DNA of 64,000 nt from GCA-2683825 sp965662355. Lineage in GTDB: Bacteria; Planctomycetota; UBA1135; GCA-002686595. The notes beneath the pieces were generated by a model. The model was not told where the DNA came from and searched no databases. It saw only the letters and a list, made by a program, of their open reading frames with translations. The position numbers and the translations under genes are program-made. Each line of letters begins with the position of its first letter. Positions within the stretch are counted from its first letter, which is position 1. Positions 44,796 to 52,909 of the stretch are shown here, piece by piece. The stretch covers positions 62,001 through 126,000 of the forward strand of contig CBFIHP010000007.1 in NCBI GenBank assembly GCA_965662355.1, written 5' to 3'.

Positions 44796-47700
44796 ATGAC
44801 CGATGCGAATCTGGAGACGCAAGAGCCTCAGACGGAAAAGCAGCTGACGGGGTTCTTCGCCGGCACGGTCGGAAGGCCGGTGATGCTTGGCGTCCTGTTC
44901 CTGACCGTCGTCGTCGTCGGGATCATCTCCTACAAGGAGATCCCGATTCAGATGCTCCCCTCGGGCTTCACCGAGCCGCGTGTCAATATCTGGATCCCGA
45001 ACCCCGGTGCAAGCGCGCGCGAGAACGAGGAAAAGGTCGCGCGCCCCATCGAGGAGCAACTGCGGACCCTGCCGGGCATCCGACGCACGGTCAGTCGCTC
45101 GCGCGAGAATTTCGTGCAGATCTCTATCCGCTTCGAAAATGACGCGGACATGGATCTGGCCCGGGCCGAAGTGCGCGACCGCCTGGAACGTGCCCGTCCC
45201 AACTTGCCCGAAACGGTCGAGACGCCTGGCATGTGGACCGAATCCGCGGACACGTTGCCATTGAGCTTCTTCGGGATCAGCGTCAAAGGCGATCCATCGC
45301 GGCGCGACTTCCTGATGGAAAAATACGTCGTCCCACAGCTCGAAGCCATCGATGGCATCGGCAACGTGGACGTCTGGGGCATCCTGCGCGACTCCGTGCG
45401 GATCATGGTGGACGAAGACAAGCTCGAGGCCTCGGGGATCGATCTGGGCTCGATCATCGGCCGCTTGGCGCGGGACAACTTCGCCATGCCCATGGGCGAG
45501 ATCACCGATGGCGGACGCGAGATCATCCTGCGCGCGGACATGCGCTTCGACACGATCGAGGACGTGGCCGAATTCCCGATCGGCGACGGGCTGAAACTGA
45601 AGGACATCGCCCGGGTCGCCAAGGTCAAGAGCGTCGGCAACATGCTGACCCTTATCGACGGCGAGGTCGCGTACTACGGAATGGCGACCAAGGACAGCCA
45701 GTCCAACGTCGTCGAGACCAGCAAGAACCTGCGCGACGCCATCACGGCCATCGAGAACGACCCGGCCGTCGCCGGGGCGGTCAAGGTCAACCTGTTCTTC
45801 GTGCAGGGCGATTTCATCGAAGGCGCTCTGGATCAGCTCACGGAAACGGCGATCTGGGGCGGCGCACTGGCCGTGGTCGTTCTGTTCATCTTCTTGCGCC
45901 GCGTACGACTGACGCTCGTCGTCGCTTCGTCGATCCCGGCGTCGGCTTTGGTCGCCGTCATCTGGCAGTACTTCACCGGCGAGTCGTTCAACTTCCTGAC
46001 GATGGTCGGCGTGACCCTCGTCATCGGGATGCTTGTCGATAATTCGGTCGTGCTCGTCGAGAACATCACGCGGATCCACGACAAGGGCAATCCCCCGCTG
46101 CTCTCCGCGGTGCTCGGGTCACGCCAGATCGCGCTTGCGGTTTGCCTCGCGACACTGACGACGGTGGCGGTCTTCGTTCCGATGATCTTCATGTCGGATT
46201 CGCAACAGGCCCGCGTCATGATCGGAGGCATGGGCATCCCGCTCTCGATCTCTTTGATCGCAAGCCTCCTGGTGGCCATCATTTTCCTGCCGGTCGTCAC
46301 GGGCAGACTCTTGAACGAACCGCGCAAGAAGGTCTTGCGGGGTGCTGAGATCTTGAATCGCATCGCCATCGTCCCTGTGCGCTGCGTCGCCTGGATCGTT
46401 GGTGGTTTCCGCTTCGCGTGGTACGGATTCCGCCGGGGGATCCACGCGGTCTCGCGCTGGACGTTGGCCCTCGCCAGTCCGCTGCGCTGGTTCATCGCCG
46501 TATTCGCCATAGGGCTGGCGGGCTACAGGGTGTACACGGTGCCGGCCGCCTTCGAGAGCACCACCCCGCTCACACGCATGGGGTTCGACTACGAGAACGC
46601 GGCCGCCGGAATGTTGCGGCTCAGCATCTTCGCCGGAGTCGTGCTCGCAGCCCTGGCCATCTTCGGCTTCCGTCGCTGGCGAAACCGAGCGCCCCTGCCG
46701 CCCGCTCGACCGCTGCACTTCGTGCCGCGGGGCAATTCGCTGATCCAGATGGCCATCGACATGAACCGGGCCCTCGTAAGCTGGACGATGGAACATAGAC
46801 TCGCCGCGACCCTGCTGGGCATCCTGACCCTGGTCTCGGGCTTCTTACCCCTGGGCCAGGTGGCTCTCGGAGCCGCCGAAGCCGGCGAATCGGACGACTC
46901 GATCGGATTCCGTGTCTCCTTCGATGCGGCCTTCACCTTGGCGGAAGCCGAGGATCAGGTGCGCATTTACGGCGACCAGCTCGAATCCTGGCGGGAAGAC
47001 CTCGGGATTGAGCACTGGTCGGTGCGCTTCGACGAACGCAACGGCAACTTCTCGCTCTTCTTCGACGAGCGACGCCCCCAGAAGGCCCTGGACAAGATCA
47101 AGGACCAGCTGGAGCGCGACTTCCCGAAGATTCCGGGGCATCGGCTGCGCATGTATCGCGAAGACCAGGCAGCCATGACGAACGCCGTCGCCGAGTTCAT
47201 CCTGCGGGGTCCGGACTCCGGCGAGCTCGAGCGACTGGGAATGAAAGCCAAGGAGATCCTGGAGAAGGTGCCCGGCATCTCCCAGGTCTCGACGCCCCTG
47301 GAATCGGCCCCCGACGTGATCGAGGTTCAGGTCGACCGCGACGTCGCCCACGAGCTCGGCGTCAGCACCGAGTCCGTACAGAACACGATCGCCTGGTCGC
47401 TTCGAGGCTGGCCGCTTCCGCGCTATCAAGAGGAAGGGCGCGAGATCCCACTCCTCATCGAGCTCGACGAGGAGAAGACGGCCGGGTATGGAACCCTGCG
47501 CGACCTCTCGGTCTTCAGTCAGAACGCCTTCGTGCCTCTGGCGGCGCTTTCCCAGTTCAACTTCACGAAGGGCTCCCATGCCATCACGCGCCGCAACGGC
47601 GAGACGAGCTTCTCATTGGAGGGCAAGGTCGACGACCCGCTGCAGGTCATCCCCGTGACCGAGCGTGCCTATGCCGCCCTGGGGGCCCTCGATCTGCCCC

Positions 47701-48380
47701 GCGGCTTCTCCTGGGATCGCAGCGACTCCGCCCTGCGGAGAACGCAGAACGACTTCAGCGAGCTGTTCAAAGCTGGGGCCTTCGGGGTCTTCCTGATCCT
47801 CGTCTTGATGGCGATTCTCTTCGAGTCGCTGCTGTTGCCCTTCTCGATTCTCTTCACGATCCCATTCGCCATCGTCGGCGCCTTCTGGGCACTCTTCCTG
47901 GGCGACGTGCCGCTTGATGTGATCGGCTTCATCGGCATTCTCATCCTGGCCGGCATCGTCGTGAACAACGGCATCGTGCTGATCGACCGGGTTCACCGCC
48001 TGGCGGCGGTCATGGACCGCAAAACTGCCGTGATCCAGGGCTGCGGAGAGCGGGTCCGCCCGATCCTGATGACCGCCTTGACCACGGTTTGCGGTCTGGC
48101 GCCCATGATCTTCAAGGAACCACCCTCCTCGACCGTCATCGACTACCGCTCCTTGGCCACGATCGTGGCCGGAGGACTGATCGCGAGCACCTTCTTCACG
48201 CTCTGGATCGTGCCCCTGGCCTACACGTTGTTCGACGACTTCGGCCGGATCCTGATGGGCCGGATGCGCTGGTGGATGCGCGTGTCTCCCGACGAGCGGA
48301 CCCCGATGGGCGGGATCATCGCAGAACCCCACGATCCGGCGCCCGCAGCCCCCGCAGCCCCCGCAGCATCGGGGGCCTGA
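44796..48380 (+). CDS. RND efflux pump with extended linker (pump 2)
   Basis: 1194 residues from an ATG 4 bp after pump 1, with GGAG seven bases upstream. It is a distinct RND subfamily: TM4 reads 'GMLVDNSVVLVENITR', and the TM6-TM7 linker (about 506-667) is about 160 residues with several hydrophobic stretches. The C-terminus ends in a Pro/Ala-rich tail ('HDPAPAAPAAPAASGA'). Two unlike RND proteins sharing one adaptor recall MdtB/MdtC-type heteromeric pumps. No outer-membrane TolC-like gene lies in the window. The unit is followed by a 146-bp gap. Confidence 0.9.
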   Translation: MTDANLETQEPQTEKQLTGFFAGTVGRPVMLGVLFLTVVVVGIISYKEIPIQMLPSGFTEPRVNIWIPNPGASARENEEKVARPIEEQLRTLPGIRRTVSRSRENFVQISIRFENDADMDLARAEVRDRLERARPNLPETVETPGMWTESADTLPLSFFGISVKGDPSRRDFLMEKYVVPQLEAIDGIGNVDVWGILRDSVRIMVDEDKLEASGIDLGSIIGRLARDNFAMPMGEITDGGREIILRADMRFDTIEDVAEFPIGDGLKLKDIARVAKVKSVGNMLTLIDGEVAYYGMATKDSQSNVVETSKNLRDAITAIENDPAVAGAVKVNLFFVQGDFIEGALDQLTETAIWGGALAVVVLFIFLRRVRLTLVVASSIPASALVAVIWQYFTGESFNFLTMVGVTLVIGMLVDNSVVLVENITRIHDKGNPPLLSAVLGSRQIALAVCLATLTTVAVFVPMIFMSDSQQARVMIGGMGIPLSISLIASLLVAIIFLPVVTGRLLNEPRKKVLRGAEILNRIAIVPVRCVAWIVGGFRFAWYGFRRGIHAVSRWTLALASPLRWFIAVFAIGLAGYRVYTVPAAFESTTPLTRMGFDYENAAAGMLRLSIFAGVVLAALAIFGFRRWRNRAPLPPARPLHFVPRGNSLIQMAIDMNRALVSWTMEHRLAATLLGILTLVSGFLPLGQVALGAAEAGESDDSIGFRVSFDAAFTLAEAEDQVRIYGDQLESWREDLGIEHWSVRFDERNGNFSLFFDERRPQKALDKIKDQLERDFPKIPGHRLRMYREDQAAMTNAVAEFILRGPDSGELERLGMKAKEILEKVPGISQVSTPLESAPDVIEVQVDRDVAHELGVSTESVQNTIAWSLRGWPLPRYQEEGREIPLLIELDEEKTAGYGTLRDLSVFSQNAFVPLAALSQFNFTKGSHAITRRNGETSFSLEGKVDDPLQVIPVTERAYAALGALDLPRGFSWDRSDSALRRTQNDFSELFKAGAFGVFLILVLMAILFESLLLPFSILFTIPFAIVGAFWALFLGDVPLDVIGFIGILILAGIVVNNGIVLIDRVHRLAAVMDRKTAVIQGCGERVRPILMTALTTVCGLAPMIFKEPPSSTVIDYRSLATIVAGGLIASTFFTLWIVPLAYTLFDDFGRILMGRMRWWMRVSPDERTPMGGIIAEPHDPAPAAPAAPAASGA

Positions 48381-48526
48381 ACAAGGCCGCGAAAAACCGT
48401 CGTCCTGAGCGGGTTTGCCGTCTGGCACGCCTTCGGCCGCACCGGTAGACTATTCGGCTCTTTCGCGGTGCGACCCCGCTGGTCCCTGCTCGATCGCAGG
48501 CCGCCGCGAAGGCCAGATCCTTTCCA

Positions 48527-49084
48527 ATGACCCGATCCGTCTCGTCCGACGACGCCCTTCCGCGCCTGGCGCAGGGAACACGCGTCGTGTGCTGCCGCTC
48601 GAGCTACCACTCCGAGCTGACCGAGCTCATGCGGGATTCCGCGCTAGAGACGTTGCTCGAGGCAGGACTGGCCGAGGCAAACGTCTTCGAGGTCGTCGTT
48701 CCTGGGGCGTACGAGCTCCCGATCGTCGCCCGTCGTCTGGCCCAGCGCGCCGACATCGATGCGGTGCTCTGCTTCGGCCTGATCCTGAAGGGCGAGACCG
48801 AGCACGACCGGCACATCTCGAACGCGGTCGCCAACGGATTGACCACGGTGGCCCTGGAAACCGGCAAACCGGTGCTCTTCGGCGTCTTGACCTGCAACAC
48901 GCTGGACCAGGCACAAGCCCGGGCCCGGCGGCGCACCGAAGGTGGTCTGGACAAGGGTCACGAGGTGGCAAAGGCCTGTGCCGGTGTGCTCCACGCACTC
49001 CGTGAGGCCGACGGGAACTTGCCCAGAAGCCAGCCAGAAAGCGGCCCCCAAAGCACACAGCGAGAGATCGAGGTAGAGAAATGA
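48527..49084 (+). CDS. ribH: 6,7-dimethyl-8-ribityllumazine synthase
   Basis: 185 residues. 'VPGAYELPIVARRLAQ' and 'CFGLILKGETEHDRHISNA' are the active-site segments, with His93 as the proton-transfer residue. It condenses the pyrimidinedione with 3,4-dihydroxybutanone phosphate in riboflavin synthesis. Its C-terminal extension after the conserved core (about 155-185) is not typical. The stop overlaps the nusB start as ATGA. The 146 bp upstream contain no FMN-riboswitch elements that I can find. Confidence 0.95.
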   Translation: MTRSVSSDDALPRLAQGTRVVCCRSSYHSELTELMRDSALETLLEAGLAEANVFEVVVPGAYELPIVARRLAQRADIDAVLCFGLILKGETEHDRHISNAVANGLTTVALETGKPVLFGVLTCNTLDQAQARARRRTEGGLDKGHEVAKACAGVLHALREADGNLPRSQPESGPQSTQREIEVEK

Positions 49085-49584
49085 AGAAACGCACGCGTGC
49101 TCGCGAGCTGGCCCTGCAGTCGCTCTATCAGCTCGACTTGCGAGGCGAGGAATTTCTGGCCGAAGCCCGCAACTTCCTACGCGACCAGGAGGCGGACAAG
49201 ACCGCGCGCGAATTCGCGTTGAGTCTCGTCCAGGGCACAGCCCACAACTCGGACGAGATCGACCGCGTCATTCGCGAGGTTGCACAGAACTGGGACATCG
49301 AACGGATGGCCGTAATCGATCGCAACGTCCTGCGCATGGCTACGTACGAGCTCCTGCACTGCAAGGACATCCCGCCCAAGGTGGCGATCAACGAGGCCAT
49401 CGAGCTGGGCAAGCGCTATTCGACCCAGAACTCCGGTGGCTTCATCAACGGCGTCCTGGACCGTATCAAGGATGCCACGCGCAAGCGCAGAGAGGACGCC
49501 CCGCAGCAGAATGCCGACAGGCCTGAAGGGGCTCCTGCGCAAGCTTCACAGGAAGAGGCGGGCGCTCCGGTCGTCGATCACTAG
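49081..49584 (+). CDS. nusB: Transcription antitermination factor NusB
   Basis: 167 residues, all-helical. The N-terminal 'KKRTRARELALQSLYQLDL' is the RNA-binding arginine-rich helix, followed by 'NWDIERMAVIDRNVLRMATYELL' and 'VAINEAIELGKRYSTQNSGGFINGVLD', both standard in NusB. It joins NusA, NusE and NusG on boxA in rRNA leaders. The last 30 residues are a hydrophilic tail. It overlaps ribH by 4 bp (the classic ribH-nusB pair) and precedes ftsY by 12 bp. Confidence 0.96.
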   Translation: MKKRTRARELALQSLYQLDLRGEEFLAEARNFLRDQEADKTAREFALSLVQGTAHNSDEIDRVIREVAQNWDIERMAVIDRNVLRMATYELLHCKDIPPKVAINEAIELGKRYSTQNSGGFINGVLDRIKDATRKRREDAPQQNADRPEGAPAQASQEEAGAPVVDH

Positions 49585-49596
49585 GCTTTTCAGGTT

Positions 49597-50505
49597 ATGG
49601 GGATTCTCGACAGGCTCAAGAAGCGCCTGACGCGTACGCGTACGGCGCTATCGGACAAGATCTCAGGACTGTTCCGGGGCGGACGCCGCATGGACGACGA
49701 GCTCCTCGGTGAGCTCGAGGAACTCCTGTACACGGCGGATCTCGGCCTGGCCGCCGTGGATGTCGTCGCCGAATTGAAACGACGCCACGTACGCGGCGAG
49801 ATCAAGGGCGAAGAGGACGTGCGCGAGAGTCTGCGCACCTCGCTTCTCGAGCGGCTTCAGCCCGAAGGCGGCGAGATCTCCATATCCCACAGGCCGACCG
49901 TACTCCTGGTGGTGGGCGTGAACGGCTCGGGCAAGACGACGACCATCGCCAAGCTGGCCCATCGCTTTCGCTCCCAGGGCCATGCCGTCCTGGTCGGAGC
50001 GTGCGACACGTATCGGGCCGCGGCCGCGGATCAGCTGGAGATCTGGGCGAAGCGGGCCAAGGTCGAGATTGTACGCAAGACCGAGGGCGCCGACCCGGCG
50101 GCGGTGGCCTACGAAGCGCTGGAGCAGGCGCGTAAGCTCGGCACGGACGTCGTGCTGCTGGATACCGCCGGGCGGCTCCATACGCAGAAAAACCTGATGG
50201 AGGAGCTGAAGAAGATCCAGCGCGTGGCGGGAAAACACGACCCCGAAGCTCCCCACGAGGTGTGGTTGGTGCTGGATGGCACCAACGGTCAAAACGCCAT
50301 CCAACAGGCGAAACTCTTCACGGAGGCCGTACGCGTCACGGGTCTCGTGGTCTCGAAGCTGGACGGAACCGCACGTGGAGGCGCCCTTTTCGGCATCCAG
50401 AAGGAGCTGGCCTTGCCCGTGCGCTACATAGGCACAGGGGAGACGAAGGAAGAGCTCGAAGTCTTCGAGCCCCAAGCCTTCGTCGATGCGGTATTGTCGG
50501 GATGA
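49597..50505 (+). CDS. ftsY: Signal recognition particle receptor FtsY (short form)
   Basis: 302 residues made of the N-domain helices and the G domain only. The acidic A domain of longer FtsY proteins is missing; the N-terminus 'MGILDRLKKRLTRTRTALSDKI' could be the membrane-binding amphipathic helix instead. G-domain motifs are 'GVNGSGKTTTIAKLA' (P-loop), 'DTYRAAAADQL', 'LLDTAGR' and 'VSKLDGTARGG'. It docks SRP-ribosome complexes at the membrane. It follows nusB by 12 bp and precedes the O-antigen-ligase-like gene by 19 bp. Confidence 0.96.
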   Translation: MGILDRLKKRLTRTRTALSDKISGLFRGGRRMDDELLGELEELLYTADLGLAAVDVVAELKRRHVRGEIKGEEDVRESLRTSLLERLQPEGGEISISHRPTVLLVVGVNGSGKTTTIAKLAHRFRSQGHAVLVGACDTYRAAAADQLEIWAKRAKVEIVRKTEGADPAAVAYEALEQARKLGTDVVLLDTAGRLHTQKNLMEELKKIQRVAGKHDPEAPHEVWLVLDGTNGQNAIQQAKLFTEAVRVTGLVVSKLDGTARGGALFGIQKELALPVRYIGTGETKEELEVFEPQAFVDAVLSG

Positions 50506-50524
50506 GGTGAGGAGCTCGGAAGGC

Positions 50525-52810
50525 ATGCGAACTTGGGAAGATCGGAGAGAGGCTCTGGTTCCCTGGCTCCTGCTCCTGCCGGCGGCGCTGCTCGCCCTTC
50601 CGGCACCGTTCGAGCTGCTCTCCGATGATCCCTTCCCCCATCTCGCGGGCGTCGGCTGGAGTCTCGTCGGCTTCCTGCCACTGGCGATCTTCCTGGCCCT
50701 GTGGGGCTTTCGCCTGGGGCACGCCTCGATCCTCCTGGGCGGACTCTTTCTGTTCAGCTTCGTCACGTGTTTCGGCGAGCTGGGCGATGCCCTGGAAGCA
50801 CGGCGCGCCCTGGGCCAGCTCTTCGGGCTCACGATCGCCTTTGTCGGAGCGACTCGGCTGACACAAGACGGCCGTCGCAGACTCGAGTTCGGAGTCATGT
50901 GGCTTTCCCTCGCCTGGTGCGGCACAGCCCTGGTGCACCGCATCGGCGCTCCGGACCAGCACCTGGCCGGTGTCCTCGGCGATACGGGATCCCTGTCCCA
51001 AGCAGCCCTTCCCGGTGCCGTGATCGGCGCGTGGTACGCGGCGACACGTCGTGGCAAGGCCTCGCTCCTGGGTCTCGTGAGTGCGCTCGTGTTCATACTT
51101 CACGCGGGCTGGGCGCCGGTACTGACCGGCGGTCTGGTCTTCGTGATCACCGTGATCTTCAGCTCCATGTCGAGTCCCTGGCCCAGGAAACATTCGCGTA
51201 CGCGGCGGATTCTCGGTGGCATGGCCGCCATCGGCATCGCGGCCTTGATCCTCTTTCGAGGGAGTCCCTCGGCGAACACCGGTGCCGTCGTGCTGGCACA
51301 GGATCAGGCCCAGAGTCAGACGGAAAGCGAACCCGCGATCGCCGTGGAGGCCTCGAAGAGCCTCGGTGGAATCGCGGTGCGTGGCTACATATGGAAGGAC
51401 GCACTCTCCATGTGGAGCGACGCGGCACTCTTCGGTGTCGGGCCCGGTCAGTTCCAGGCGCGCTTCCCGCCCTATCGGTCCGCGAACGAGATCGAGCAAT
51501 CGCGCCATGGTGTCTGCAACGAAGACAACACGGAGGTCGAGCATGCCCACTCGGATCCGCTGGAGGGGCTTGCGGAATACGGCCTCCTCGGCGGTGTCCT
51601 CTGGCTGTGGTTCTTGTTCAAGGTCGCCGGCGCTAGCCTCGCCGCGATTCGATCCGGACAGGTGCACTCGACCGCCCTCGGAGCTGCTGGTCTAGCCCTG
51701 CTCCTCAACGCGCTCTTGCACGCGCCCTTGCTGGCCAACCCTGCGGCCGGCCCCCTCGCCTTCGCGATCTTTGGCACCCTGGTCGGGCCGCTCGAAACGC
51801 CACGGGTCACCCCGAACAAACGCATGCGCGGCATGCTCGCCATCATCGGTTTCTTCGCCCTGTGGCAAGCCACGGTTCTCATCCGCCACGGGCGGGAAAT
51901 GGCGAACTACATCGATGCAACACGCGCGCTCGAAGCCGCAGTGAAACAGGATGGGACGGAGAACATCGTCGCGGAACGGCGCGCCAGTGCCAACGCGGCG
52001 GTCGCGGCCCTGGAACACGCGCTGGAGGTCGCTCCGCGTTCCGCGGAGGCACGCCTTCTGGCGGCACGCATCGAGAAGAACGCCGAGCTACGCTACGAAA
52101 AGTGGTTGGAGGTGCTCGAAGTGCGGCCGTTCAGCGTGGAAGCACACGAGGCCTTGGGAATTTCACAAGCGCGCGAGGGCAATATCCAGGTGGCCCGAGA
52201 ACACCTCCAGCGGGCCATCGATCTGTCACCGAAGCACCCGCGGATTCTCAAGAACCTCATACGGCTCGAGATGCAAGCCCCCCATCTCCCAGGTGTCGAA
52301 TCAGGACTCGAGCGTGGAAAACTGTGGTTGGCACGGCTGCGCGAGATCCCCTGTGACAACGAGGCGTGGATCGCCGGACTCGGCGCCAATCTCGTTCTTC
52401 AGCAAGCTCGCTTTGTATCGGGTAGCTGGCTTCTCGAGAGCGCGCCGCTCGACACGTTGGGCCCGGAGCAGCTCCATGCCGCATACAAGGACGAAGCCAG
52501 CGAAGCGACTCCACACGTGCGCGATGCACTCGAGTGCATCGCACAACTCCTGTGGGCTCGCCAGCACGCGAACAACGCCACGTTCCGTTTGGCCCTGCGC
52601 AACTACCGGCAAGCTCAACGCAAGAGCGCACTGTGGATCGAGGGCGGTGCACCGGCGCTGCGCTTGGAGCGAGCGGCCGCCGAAGCGCTGGAGGGAAATG
52701 TCGATACGGCGCGAGAGCTGATCGACGATGACGCGACCCGGGTGGCGCTGCAAGGCTCGCTCGACGAGCTGCCGGACTGGGCACAGGCAACGCTTCGGGG
52801 TATGCGTTGA
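50525..52810 (+). CDS. O-antigen ligase-like membrane protein with TPR tail
   Basis: 761 residues from an ATG at 50525 with GGAAGG before it. The first 460 residues have about ten hydrophobic segments. The Wzy_C/O-antigen-ligase pattern is seen as 'WKDALSMWSDAALFGVGPGQF' and the loop 'EHAHSDPLEGLAEYGLLGG' (about 337-355), which carries the family's His. The rest (about 485-755) is a helical TPR region ('ALEHALEVAPRSAEARLLAA', 'HEALGISQAREGNIQVAREHL'). Such ligases move undecaprenyl-linked glycans to lipid A or proteins; TPR fusions are common in related bacteria. It ends the ribH-nusB-ftsY cluster. Confidence 0.82.
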   Translation: MRTWEDRREALVPWLLLLPAALLALPAPFELLSDDPFPHLAGVGWSLVGFLPLAIFLALWGFRLGHASILLGGLFLFSFVTCFGELGDALEARRALGQLFGLTIAFVGATRLTQDGRRRLEFGVMWLSLAWCGTALVHRIGAPDQHLAGVLGDTGSLSQAALPGAVIGAWYAATRRGKASLLGLVSALVFILHAGWAPVLTGGLVFVITVIFSSMSSPWPRKHSRTRRILGGMAAIGIAALILFRGSPSANTGAVVLAQDQAQSQTESEPAIAVEASKSLGGIAVRGYIWKDALSMWSDAALFGVGPGQFQARFPPYRSANEIEQSRHGVCNEDNTEVEHAHSDPLEGLAEYGLLGGVLWLWFLFKVAGASLAAIRSGQVHSTALGAAGLALLLNALLHAPLLANPAAGPLAFAIFGTLVGPLETPRVTPNKRMRGMLAIIGFFALWQATVLIRHGREMANYIDATRALEAAVKQDGTENIVAERRASANAAVAALEHALEVAPRSAEARLLAARIEKNAELRYEKWLEVLEVRPFSVEAHEALGISQAREGNIQVAREHLQRAIDLSPKHPRILKNLIRLEMQAPHLPGVESGLERGKLWLARLREIPCDNEAWIAGLGANLVLQQARFVSGSWLLESAPLDTLGPEQLHAAYKDEASEATPHVRDALECIAQLLWARQHANNATFRLALRNYRQAQRKSALWIEGGAPALRLERAAAEALEGNVDTARELIDDDATRVALQGSLDELPDWAQATLRGMR

Positions 52811-52829
52811 GGCATTATGTCTCCCATTT

Positions 52830-52851
52830 ACTTTCCCGCTTATGGGAAAGT
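52830..52851. other. Perfect 8-bp hairpin in front of the hybrid kinase gene
   Basis: ACTTTCCC-GCTTAT-GGGAAAGT lies 20 bases after the stop of the ligase-like gene and about 60 bases upstream of the kinase start. Neither side has a T-tract. It may be a weak terminator or an operator. Confidence 0.45.
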
Positions 52852-52909
52852 CTCAGGCGCGTCGAGAATAGAGGAGGTGCTCTAAAAAACCGAGCCGTAG
52901 TGTCGAGGT

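Noticed and set aside
48381..48526. FMN riboswitch before ribH
   Set aside because: The gap lacks the AGGGYGAAATTCCC-type elements expected of the RFN class and is short.
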